DNA of 64,000 nt, taken from NCBI RefSeq assembly GCF_000826545.1, contig NZ_CDME01000014.1, positions 62,001-126,000 on the forward strand, given 5' to 3'. The notes beneath the pieces were generated by a model, which saw nothing but the letters and a program-made list of their open reading frames with translations, did no database searches and had not been told where the DNA came from. The DNA is from Kibdelosporangium sp. MJ126-NF4. GTDB lineage: Bacteria; Actinomycetota; Actinomycetes; Mycobacteriales; Pseudonocardiaceae. This document shows, in pieces, positions 35,291 through 42,616 of the stretch (position 1 is its first letter; each line of letters opens with the position of its first letter). The translations under genes were made by a program, and so were the position numbers.

Positions 35291-35960
35291 CGTGGGGTGT
35301 CCCTCCCGTATGGCCTGGGCGAAGCCAACCACTGGCTGTCAGGAGGTCGGCCTACGCGACTCAACCCACGGCGCGAGGCGGTACCGACCTCTTGACAGCC
35401 TGTGGTTCCCTTGGGCAGGCCATACGGGAGGGGCGCCCCGCGCCCCCCACTCGACCCAGGAAGTCACGTGGGCCAAGCGAACGGGCGCGAGAAACGAAGA
35501 GGTTTGTGGTGTCCCCTCTTGGAGGCCTGCCCGCCGGCGAGGCATCTCTTTTTTCTTTTGCGACAAGAAAAAAGAAAGTCCTCGCCGGACGGCAGGCCTC
35601 CGAGAGGGAAACCAACCCGTGGTCTGTCCACCCGGTTGGCTGTGCTCACGTGATTTCCTGTGCCTGGAAAAAGAGGCGTGGTCGGTTCCCTCCCGTATGT
35701 CCTGCCGGAGGAAACCACGGCGTGCCGGGAGGTCGGTATCGCCTGCGCTGTGGGTCGGTTTGCGTAGGCCGACCTCCCGACACGCCGTGGTATGGCTACG
35801 CCCAGGCCATACGGGAGGAAACCAACCACGAACCCCACCCATGCGCTATGCGCGCAAGGCCACTTACGCGCAAGGCCACTTTCGCGCTTGCCCGCCTGCG
35901 CGCAAGGCCTCTCGCCCGCTTGCCCGCTTACGCGCAAGACCTCTCTTGCGCTTGCGCTTG
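35160..35960. repeat. Giant nested inverted repeat (about 800 bp), three-hairpin structure
   Basis: The whole segment is an imperfect palindrome centred at about 35,560. Hairpin 1 (35,301-35,433) has arms CCCTCCCGTATGGCCT and AGGCCATACGGGAGGG; hairpin 2 (35,514-35,608) has a stem of over 25 bp capped by CTTTTTTCTT/AAGAAAAAAG; hairpin 3 (35,688-35,818) is the mirror image of hairpin 1, with a 22-bp inner stem with one mismatch. Spacers are mirrored too (CAGGAAGTCACGTG at 35,457 against CACGTGATTTCCTG at 35,648), as are the flanking 25-bp repeats. All pairs give the same centre. Confidence 0.9.
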
Positions 35961-36013
35961 CGCTCTTGCGCTTGCTTTGCGCGCATAGCCCGACTTTGCC
36001 AGAACCCCTGGCC

Positions 36014-37036
36014 TCATTGGAAGCGTTCAAACCGGAACGGGCCCAACACATCGGTCTGGTCCGCGCCGAGCACCTCGGCGGCCACCAGATCACCCGCGTA
36101 CACACTCAGGGTCACGCCGCTGTGCGACACGGCGAAGTGGAAGTTGGGCAGCTCGAGCACGCGGCCGAGCACGGGCAGACCATCACCGGGAACCGGCCGC
36201 TCCCCCACCCGCACACTCTCCACGCTCGCATCACGCATCCCGGGATACACGGCGCCAGCGGCCGCGAGCACCTGGTCGGCATCGAGATCCTCGTTGTGCA
36301 GCACCACTCTCCCGCCGCCATCGGGTCGCATGTGGACCTGCGGCGCGTGGATGACCCGAGCGATCGACACCGCGACGGGCGAGGTGTACACGAGAACACC
36401 CTTCCTGTTGCGCATCGGCAGGCTCAACCCGGCGAGCTGTGCCACCTCGGCCGCCATCGGCCCCGCGCAGTTCACCACCGCGTCCACGGGAATCCTGTGC
36501 CCCGAGGCACATCGCACCGAGCGGACCTCTCCCGCACCAACCTCCAGCGCGACAACGGCGTCACGCACCACATCGACACCGGACAGCAGGTGGGCGACCA
36601 TCCTGGTCGGCTCAAGCCAGCCCTCGCGGGGGAAGTAGGCGATCTCGTCGTCCGGCAGCGCGGCGGGCTCCAGGTCGGGTTCCAGGCGCAACGCCTCCGC
36701 GCGAGTGAGCCACCGGGCGTCGTAGCCGTAGTCCAGAACACCGGCGACCTTGTGGCGCAACCATTCACTTCCGGCGTCGGCCCATTCCAGGTTGCCGCCC
36801 TCGTGGAACCAGTCACCGCCGAGCTTGCGGTGCGCCTCCATGCCCGCGACGTTCAGATCGTGGTACGCCCTCGGCTGTTTGCCGCACGAGTTGATCCACG
36901 CGAACGTCGCCCCCGATGTCCCGGCAGCGGGCGCACCGGCGTCCACGACCGTGACGTTCACGCCCCGCCCGGCCAACGAAGCGGCCACCGCCGCTCCGTA
37001 GACACCGGCACCGATCACAACAACTCGCGCAGCCAT
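36014..37036 (-). CDS. FAD-dependent amino acid oxidase (DAO family)
   Basis: 340 aa. Dinucleotide-binding 'VVVIGAGVYGAAVAASLAGRG', and the DAO-family C-terminal 'VGERPVPGDGLPVLGRV' with 'FHFAVSHSGVTLSVYAGDLVA'. Of the glycine/D-amino acid/sarcosine oxidase group; substrate not evident. Its stop lies just outside the palindromic element, whose terminator-like hairpins would lie downstream of this gene as well as of the gene at 34,244-34,990. Confidence 0.85.
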   Translation of the reverse strand: MAARVVVIGAGVYGAAVAASLAGRGVNVTVVDAGAPAAGTSGATFAWINSCGKQPRAYHDLNVAGMEAHRKLGGDWFHEGGNLEWADAGSEWLRHKVAGVLDYGYDARWLTRAEALRLEPDLEPAALPDDEIAYFPREGWLEPTRMVAHLLSGVDVVRDAVVALEVGAGEVRSVRCASGHRIPVDAVVNCAGPMAAEVAQLAGLSLPMRNRKGVLVYTSPVAVSIARVIHAPQVHMRPDGGGRVVLHNEDLDADQVLAAAGAVYPGMRDASVESVRVGERPVPGDGLPVLGRVLELPNFHFAVSHSGVTLSVYAGDLVAAEVLGADQTDVLGPFRFERFQ

Positions 37037-37092
37037 GACACCCCCTCAAGAACAATTTACCAGGTGATCTAAATACGCGACATCACCTTTAT

Positions 37093-37119
37093 TTGTGGAC
37101 ATCTACCACTGTAGATAAT
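37093..37119 (+). promoter_or_regulatory. Candidate promoter with palindromic operator
   Basis: In an AT-rich stretch unlike its surroundings, TTGTGG (37,093-37,098) and GATAAT (37,114-37,119) could be -35 and -10, and the perfect palindrome ATCTAC-CACT-GTAGAT (37,101-37,116) overlaps the -10. The spacer is short (15 bp). It faces the peptidoglycan-binding gene. An AGGTGAT/ATCACCT pair lies further left at about 37,062-37,088. Confidence 0.45.
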
Positions 37120-37205
37120 CACATTGACAGCGACGCGGCTGAATGTGAGTCTTGACCGCTCGGGGTTCGGCTGATCAATGACTCAGAACCGGGGCGGTTG
37201 GCAGG

Positions 37206-37895
37206 ATGTTCCGAATCATCATCATTCTCGTGTGCGCGACATTGATATCACTGGTGGTGTTCGGCGGCGACTCGCCGCCCGCGACCGCCGACCAGCCGCC
37301 TGTCCTGCAGGAATGCCCGGCACTCAAGCAAGGATCGACCGATCCGGTCAACGGCACTAATTGCGTGCGCGAACTACAGAAAAAACTGTCGTCCCTGGGT
37401 TATCAACAGCCGATGACCGGGAGGTTCGCCGATCGGACGGAAGCCAATGTTCGCGCGTTCCAACACAGCAAGGGCATCGCGCCGATCGGGATCTTCGGCC
37501 CGAAAACTCGCGAAGCGCTGCTGCACGAAAGCGCGACGCCGGAATCGGCGATCCCGCTGCCGCACTACCGGACGGACAACTGCACCAGCCAGCAGTGCAC
37601 GCTCTACCTGAGCAGGAGCCGCACCCGCCAGTACGCCCAGGTGGCCGCCGAGCGGCCGCTCACCGTCACAGTGGTGTCCGCGGCGATCCTGCGGACCTCG
37701 TGCGCCCACGTGTTCAAGCTGACCGTCGCCACGGTCGTGTGCCATGTCCTGACAGACCACTACACCCAGCGCGTGAAGAACGCGCTGGGTGCGGCGGCTC
37801 GCCAGAAGGCGTGCCTGCGGATCAGGCTCGTCCGCCCCGACCTCGGCGAACCACTCACCTTCACACCGGACAACTCCCGCCGCTGCGTGGACTGA
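37206..37895 (+). CDS. Secreted peptidoglycan-binding domain protein
   Basis: 229 aa. Signal anchor at 3-20, then a PG_binding_1 domain ('CVRELQKKLSSLGYQ', 'GRFADRTEANVRAFQHSKGI', 'GIFGPKTREALL'). The last 110 residues contain four Cys (NCTSQQC, SCAHV, VVCHV, KACLR) and no recognised domain. Probably binds the cell wall and presents the C-terminal domain. ATG at 37206; upstream GGCAGG is a weak ribosome site. Confidence 0.8.
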   Translation: MFRIIIILVCATLISLVVFGGDSPPATADQPPVLQECPALKQGSTDPVNGTNCVRELQKKLSSLGYQQPMTGRFADRTEANVRAFQHSKGIAPIGIFGPKTREALLHESATPESAIPLPHYRTDNCTSQQCTLYLSRSRTRQYAQVAAERPLTVTVVSAAILRTSCAHVFKLTVATVVCHVLTDHYTQRVKNALGAAARQKACLRIRLVRPDLGEPLTFTPDNSRRCVD

Positions 37896-37896
37896 T

Positions 37897-37940
37897 CAGA
37901 TCCGACTCAGATCCGACTCAGATCCGACTCAGATCCGGCG
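37897..37940. repeat. 11-bp tandem repeat across two convergent stop codons
   Basis: Unit CAGATCCGACT three times at 37,897, 37,908 and 37,919, plus a partial fourth at 37,930. It fills the gap between the peptidoglycan-binding gene and the papain-like protease gene and includes the stop codon of the latter, so expansion has occurred right at the gene end. Confidence 0.85.
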
Positions 37941-39539
37941 CCCTTTCGCGGCGTAGGTCAGGCCCGCCCACTGTGTCGTGCCGGAGAAGACGTCCTTCTC
38001 ACGCGTGTGCGCGTGCAGCTGGAACGCCTGGTTGTTGTCCGGCGAGAACGGGATCGTGGCGCGCAGCACGTGCGCGTGTGTGGCGTCCAGACCGCCGCCG
38101 ACCGTCAGCACCTGCCCGTTCGACCGGGTGTAGGTGGCGGCGAACGGTCGCGCGGACGTGATCCGCAGTGTGCCTTGCCAGCCGTCGTGGTTCATGTCCC
38201 ACGCGCCGATCCAGTCGTTGGCTGTGAAGCCGCCGGTCGGGCGGCCGGGCTGTGCACCGCGAGCCAGGCTGACGCCGAACGGGATCCCGCTCCACGTCGT
38301 GAAGCCCGCCGCCTGCCGGACATCACCGCTGTGCACGTACGCCCAGAACTCCTGCCCGCTGCGCGCACCGGGTTGCACCTTGTTCGTGGTGTCGGCGATC
38401 CAGAAGTGCAGCCCCTGGCCGTTCTGCGCGGTGACACCGTTGACGTCGTAGCGTTTGCCGTCCCGGTAGTAGCTGCCGAGCTTGGTCGGCGCGCCCTGTG
38501 TCGAGCGGTAGTCGGTGGTCCGCCGGATCACGAGTTCGCCGCGCCAGCCGTCGTGGTCCATCTGCCAGCGCCCGACCCAGAACGCGTCGAACTGCGGCGC
38601 GGCGTTCGGGTTCTCGACGTCGATCACGTAACGGCCCGACAGCAGCGGCCATTCCGTCGAGTCGTAGGACAGTTCGATCAGGTGACCTTCGCCCCACGAG
38701 TTCTTGACGAGGTAGACGCGCCGGGTGCGGTCGTAGCCGACAACCAGGACGCAGTGCTGGGAAACGTCGGCGACCAGTTCGTATCCGCTGGCGATCACCG
38801 CCTCGACCTGGCTCGGTGTCGGGCTTCCCGGCAGCGCGGCGAACCGCGCGACCCGGTACCGGGCGTTCTGGCGGGCCGCGGTCGGCACGTGTCCTTCGAG
38901 GAACTCGTAGGTGTCGACCTGTTCCTGTGTCGCCTCCCACGTGAGAGTGCCGCACGCGGGATTGTTGACCCGCAACGTCTCCATCGGCCCGCCGTCCAGG
39001 TACGGCGCCAGCGACTCGGCCGGGATCGCTGCCCTGGCAAGCTTGTCGACGATGTCGGCATTGCCCTGGAAACCCCAGTACGAGCTGTTGTTCTCGTGCG
39101 GCACCGACGTAGTCATGTAGTCGGGGTAGAGTTCACCTGCTTTGTTGATGTGGTAGGCGAACTGCTCGGACAGGTCCAGATCGACCCGGTACTTGCGTTT
39201 GTACGCCGCCTCGACCGCCGCGCAGGCCGCGAACGCGTAGCACGTGCCGCGCGAACCCTGGTTGCGGAAGCCCGTCTGGTTGGCGGCCAACGACACGAAG
39301 TCCGGCCCCGCCTTGCTGGGCACCTCGATCAGGCCGTTGGCGCGCGCGGCCGCGTTCGCCGCGTCCACCGCCCGGCGGTGTCCCTCGGCGTCGAGCAGCA
39401 GATGCCGTCTGGTCCTGACCACGTCCTCGAACCGCGGTGCCGCCGACGCCGTGCTGGCGTTCACCAGTCCCGCCGCGGCGGCGCCTGCGACCGCGCCCAG
39501 TCTGAGCACGTTCCGGCGGTTGACAGCCTTGTCCGACAC
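37929..39539 (-). CDS. Exported papain-like (C1A) cysteine protease with C-terminal repeat domains
   Basis: 536 aa. N-terminus NRRNVLRLGAVAG is Tat-like (twin Arg, then hydrophobic), cleavage near ASAAP. Protease domain: Cys in 'NQGSRGTCYAFA', His in 'SQHCVLVVGYD' (the usual HAV is HCV), Asn in KNSWGE. C-terminal 200 residues contain two copies of a W-x-M-x-HDGW-x-G-x-L-x-I motif ('GRWQMDHDGWRGELVI', 'GAWDMNHDGWQGTLRI'), probably a ligand-binding repeat. Unlike most C1A enzymes there is no clear inhibitory propeptide. Confidence 0.85.
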   Translation of the reverse strand: MSDKAVNRRNVLRLGAVAGAAAAGLVNASTASAAPRFEDVVRTRRHLLLDAEGHRRAVDAANAAARANGLIEVPSKAGPDFVSLAANQTGFRNQGSRGTCYAFAACAAVEAAYKRKYRVDLDLSEQFAYHINKAGELYPDYMTTSVPHENNSSYWGFQGNADIVDKLARAAIPAESLAPYLDGGPMETLRVNNPACGTLTWEATQEQVDTYEFLEGHVPTAARQNARYRVARFAALPGSPTPSQVEAVIASGYELVADVSQHCVLVVGYDRTRRVYLVKNSWGEGHLIELSYDSTEWPLLSGRYVIDVENPNAAPQFDAFWVGRWQMDHDGWRGELVIRRTTDYRSTQGAPTKLGSYYRDGKRYDVNGVTAQNGQGLHFWIADTTNKVQPGARSGQEFWAYVHSGDVRQAAGFTTWSGIPFGVSLARGAQPGRPTGGFTANDWIGAWDMNHDGWQGTLRITSARPFAATYTRSNGQVLTVGGGLDATHAHVLRATIPFSPDNNQAFQLHAHTREKDVFSGTTQWAGLTYAAKGRRI

Positions 39540-39648
39540 GCGAAATCCTCCTGCCCCTTGGGTTTCCCAACCGATCCACCTTCGCGGCGGCGCGTGCCCG
39601 GCAACCAGGGGCGGGCGGTCCCGGAAAACCGGGAAGATTTCCCTGCTG

Positions 39649-41061
39649 TCAGCCGTACGACCGGGCGAGGTCGGCGAGCCGGTCGACGATCAGGTCGATG
39701 TCGGCCTTGGTGGTGCGGTAGTTGGTGACGCAAGCGCGGATGCCGTCACGGCCGTTGAGCCTGATCGGTCCGAGCAACGCGGTGCCCTCCGCATTGAGCT
39801 TTCTCAGCACGGTGTCGTGCGCGGAGCCGTCGATCGTGGTGAGCCGGAGGCAGACGGCGGTCAGCGTGACCGGTGCCATCAACTCCATGACCGGGCTGGC
39901 CGTCACGCGTTCGGCGAAATACCTGGCGAGATCCAGATTCTCGTCGATCGCGCCTCGGAACGCACCGACACCGAAGGCACGCAACGCGCCCCACACTTTG
40001 AAAGCCTTGAAACTGCGTGACAGCTGCGGTCCGTAGTCCATGTAGTCGACCATCAGCGGGTCGTCGGCGACTGTGAGGTACGAGGAGGAGAACGAGAAGG
40101 CGTCGGCAAGCCTCCGGCGGTCGCGGACGATCAGGCACCCGGCCTCCATCGGCGCGAACAGCAGTTTGTGCGGGTCGACGCTGATCGAGTCCGCGCGGGT
40201 GCAGGCGGCCAGTGCCGCACGCACACGCTCGCTGAGCACGAACAGTCCGCCGTAGGCGCCGTCGATGTGCAGCCACAGGCCGTGGTCGGCGCAGATGTCG
40301 GCGATCTCGTCGATCGGGTCGATGGCGCCGGTGGCGACCGTGCCACTGGTCGCGACGACACAGAAGGGCCGCAGCCCGGCGGCGAGGTCGTCCTCGACGA
40401 CCTGCCGGAGAACGTCGGCCCGCATCCGGAAGTCGGAATCGGTGGGAATGGCACGCACGTTGCCCAGGCCGAGCCCCAGGATCGCCGCGGCCTTGTCCAC
40501 GCTGCGGTGTGCCTGCTCGGAGGTGTAGAGCACCAGCGGGGCCTGCTGCGCCTGCAGGCCACGGGCCCGGAAGTCCGGGCAGTGCGCGTGCAATGCCGTG
40601 GTCAGGGCATTGAGCGTGGCCATCGAGCCGCCGTCGGTGATGATCCCGCCGGACTGCCCGCCCCAGCCGAACAGTCCGGCCAGCCAGCGCACCACGGACT
40701 GCTCGATGACGCTCGCGGCCGGGGAGAGCTGCGCGAAGTTGCAGTTCTGGTTGATGGCCGCGGCGATGGCCTCCACGTACGGCGCGATGCCGTTGGGTGG
40801 CCCGGTGACGTACGCGAGAAACCTCGGGTGCGCGATGGTGGTGGAGTTCGGCAGGACCCGCTCCTTGATGTCCTCGAAGAGCCGGGTGACTCCCACACCC
40901 GATTCGGCGAACGGGTCATCCAGAAGTCCCAGGAGGGCATCCCGGTCGGTCGGCGGGACGATGGGCCGTGCCGGGATGGACCGCTCGTAGTCGTCGAGGA
41001 GCGCCACCAGTTCGCGACCGGCCTCGGCCCGTTCGTTCTCGGTCAGAGCAAGCAGGGACAT
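39649..41061 (-). CDS. PLP-dependent aromatic-L-amino-acid/tyrosine decarboxylase family
   Basis: 470 aa group II decarboxylase. PLP Lys in 'SVDPHKLLFAPM', cofactor contacts 'HIDGAYGG' (Asp) and 'GGSMATLNAL', substrate region 'AHPRFLAYVTGPP'. It forms a biogenic amine from an amino acid; which one cannot be read. ATG at 41061 with GGAG 6 nt before it is preferred to GTG at 41067. It is divergent from an Lrp-type regulator, 99 nt apart, which probably senses the amino acid. Confidence 0.88.
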   Translation of the reverse strand: MSLLALTENERAEAGRELVALLDDYERSIPARPIVPPTDRDALLGLLDDPFAESGVGVTRLFEDIKERVLPNSTTIAHPRFLAYVTGPPNGIAPYVEAIAAAINQNCNFAQLSPAASVIEQSVVRWLAGLFGWGGQSGGIITDGGSMATLNALTTALHAHCPDFRARGLQAQQAPLVLYTSEQAHRSVDKAAAILGLGLGNVRAIPTDSDFRMRADVLRQVVEDDLAAGLRPFCVVATSGTVATGAIDPIDEIADICADHGLWLHIDGAYGGLFVLSERVRAALAACTRADSISVDPHKLLFAPMEAGCLIVRDRRRLADAFSFSSSYLTVADDPLMVDYMDYGPQLSRSFKAFKVWGALRAFGVGAFRGAIDENLDLARYFAERVTASPVMELMAPVTLTAVCLRLTTIDGSAHDTVLRKLNAEGTALLGPIRLNGRDGIRACVTNYRTTKADIDLIVDRLADLARSYG

Positions 41062-41160
41062 GGCCACTCCGAAGGGATCAGTGAGGATGATATCGAGTAG
41101 TCACAGTAGCCAGATCGCACTAGCATGCGATGTCAAATCCGCCAGCATTGCGCACCGATG

Positions 41161-41628
41161 ATGGAACTATCTGCCATGGATTCGATCGACAGAGCAATTA
41201 TCGACCAGCTGTCCCAGGACGGTCGCCTGACGAACCTCGAACTGGCCGACCGCGTCGGCCTGTCGCCGTCGCCCTGTTTGCGCCGGGTGCGCAACCTGGA
41301 GAGCAGCGGGGTGATCACCGGCTACCACGCGGCCATCGCCCCCGCGGCCGTCGGCCGGGGCTTCCAGGTGCTGCTGCACGTGGAGATGGCCGTGCAGGAC
41401 AAGAAGACGATCGAGGCGTTCGAGGCGGGGATCCGCCGGATCGACGAGGTGCTGGAGTGTCGCCGGATGTTCGGCCACCCCGACTACCTGATCTGGATAG
41501 CGGTGGCGGACCTGGACAGCTACGAGGCCCTCTACATGTCGAAACTGACGTCACTGCCGGGCGTCGCGCGCACCCACTCCCAGTTCACCATGACCACGGT
41601 GAAAACCAGCCGCACAGGCGGACTCTGA
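41161..41628 (+). CDS. Lrp/AsnC-family transcriptional regulator
   Basis: About 155 aa. HTH 'DRAIIDQLSQDGRLTNLELADRVGLS' region (read in parts), then an RAM/AsnC ligand domain ('GFQVLLHVEMAVQDKKTIEAF', 'VLECRRMFGHPDYLIWI'). Likely regulator of the divergent decarboxylase. Start ATG at 41161 or 41176; neither has a clear ribosome site, so the message may be leaderless. Confidence 0.9.
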   Translation: MELSAMDSIDRAIIDQLSQDGRLTNLELADRVGLSPSPCLRRVRNLESSGVITGYHAAIAPAAVGRGFQVLLHVEMAVQDKKTIEAFEAGIRRIDEVLECRRMFGHPDYLIWIAVADLDSYEALYMSKLTSLPGVARTHSQFTMTTVKTSRTGGL

Positions 41629-41652
41629 TCGCGGATCCGGCATGCTGGGCGG

Positions 41653-41943
41653 ATGCTGCCGGACCATGAGGACATGCTGCCTGCCGCACGCGGCCGCGTG
41701 TGGGACCTGATCCTGCACGCCCTGCTGTTCGTCGTGTCGGTCGTGGTGCTGTACTTCGGCTTCCTCGGAGCGGTCATGGCCGGTGGGGCGCCGCAGATCC
41801 TGGCGTGGACGCTCGCGCCGCCCGTCGTCGGCGCCCTGATCGCGATCGCGTGGTGGCGCGGCATCGCCCTGGCCACCCACGGCGCCGTGATCGCGGTGAA
41901 CCTCGTCCTGATCCTCATCGTCGCCAACCTCAGTACCCACTGA
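41653..41943 (+). CDS. Small membrane protein, paralogue 1 of 3
   Basis: 96 aa: an acidic head starting MLPDHED, then three hydrophobic helices with 'LYFGFLGAVMAGGAPQILAW', and 'WWRGIALATHGAVIAVNLV'. The same plan recurs in the next two genes. The 16-bp segment CGGATCCGGCATGCTG lies 21 nt before the ATG and includes CATGCT, 6 nt before the start, a likely -10. Function unknown. Confidence 0.7.
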   Translation: MLPDHEDMLPAARGRVWDLILHALLFVVSVVVLYFGFLGAVMAGGAPQILAWTLAPPVVGALIAIAWWRGIALATHGAVIAVNLVLILIVANLSTH

Positions 41944-41960
41944 TGAGGCGGCGTCACCGG

Positions 41961-42236
41961 ATGCAGTCCGACCACGAGGACAAGCCGCCGGTCGAGCCCG
42001 AGTCCGTGGTGGATCCGATCGCGCACGTCATGCTGGCCGTGCTGTCGGTTGTGGTCCTGTTCTTCGGTTTTCTCTCGGCGGCGATGGCACGTGGGGCGCC
42101 GGAAGTGTTAATGGGCACGCTCATCCCGCCCCTCGCCGGTGTCCTGATCGCGGTCCGACGACGCCACTGGATCGTCCTGGTCCCGCACGGCGCCATGATC
42201 GCGTTGAACCTCTACGTGATCCTCGCCGTCGCCTGA
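41961..42236 (+). CDS. Small membrane protein, paralogue 2 of 3
   Basis: 91 aa, MQSDHEDKPP head, then helices with 'FFGFLSAAMARGAPEVLM' and 'RRHWIVLVPHGAMIALNLY'. The ATG at 41961 is chosen because it aligns the acidic head with the other two copies; the ATG at 41943, overlapping the previous stop (TGATG), is possible. Probably translated from the same message as copy 1. Confidence 0.65.
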   Translation: MQSDHEDKPPVEPESVVDPIAHVMLAVLSVVVLFFGFLSAAMARGAPEVLMGTLIPPLAGVLIAVRRRHWIVLVPHGAMIALNLYVILAVA

Positions 42237-42276
42237 AACACGGACACGGCACGGCCGGATCCGGCATGCTGAGCGC

Positions 42277-42546
42277 ATGTCACCCGACGAGGACAGGCCG
42301 CCGGTCAAACGTCGCCCCATCGGGGATGTGACCGTGCACGTTCTGCTGGTGGTGCTGTCCCTTATGTGCCTGTTCCTCGGTTTCATCTGGGCGGCACTGG
42401 ACGATGGCGCGCCGGGAATGTTGCTGTGGACGCTCGCGCTGCCCGTCATCGGTGTGCTGATCGCGATCGTGGACCGGCAGTGGGTCGCCCTCGTCCCGCA
42501 CGGCAGCATGATCGCGTTGAACCTCGTGGTGATCCTCCCCCTCTGA
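42277..42546 (+). CDS. Small membrane protein, paralogue 3 of 3
   Basis: 89 aa, MSPDEDRPPVKR head, then 'LFLGFIWAALDDGAPGMLLW' and 'DRQWVALVPHGSMIALNLV'. Preceded by the same CGGATCCGGCATGCTG segment as copy 1, at identical distance (21 nt) from the ATG, so it probably has its own promoter and arose by duplication including the promoter. Confidence 0.7.
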   Translation: MSPDEDRPPVKRRPIGDVTVHVLLVVLSLMCLFLGFIWAALDDGAPGMLLWTLALPVIGVLIAIVDRQWVALVPHGSMIALNLVVILPL

Positions 42547-42579
42547 TCCCGTCCTTCGCAGGTGAGGCGGGCGTCACCA

Positions 42580-42610
42580 TTGACTTCAAGTTCACTTGCA
42601 CTTTTACGGT
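42580..42610 (+). promoter_or_regulatory. MerR/SoxR-type promoter of the MFS gene
   Basis: TTGACT (-35, 42,580-42,585) and TACGGT (-10, 42,605-42,610) are 19 bp apart, the over-long spacer that MerR-family activators correct, and the spacer holds the palindrome CAAGTTCACTTG (42,587-42,598). The -10 ends 6 nt before the ATG, so the mRNA should be leaderless. Confidence 0.65.
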
Positions 42611-42616
42611 CGCATC

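Larger units (their letters stand above)
34991..36013. other. Gene-free region of about 1 kb holding the giant palindrome
   Basis: No reading frame here has coding character; the long ORFs arise from the GC-rich repeats. From 35,054 there are short AAGTCGG repeats, then 25-bp tandem repeats (35,160-35,290), three large hairpins (35,301-35,818) and degenerate inverted repeats (35,843-35,990) up to the oxidoreductase stop. Confidence 0.8.

Noticed and set aside
35160..35960. Actinomycete chromosome telomere
   Set aside because: Telomeric palindromes lie at the chromosome end next to tap/tpg genes; here ordinary genes continue on both sides.
35161..35988. Long open frames across the palindromic region
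   Set aside because: They follow from the GC-rich inverted repeats (runs of Arg, Ala, Pro), show no ribosome site, and occur on both strands with mirrored content.
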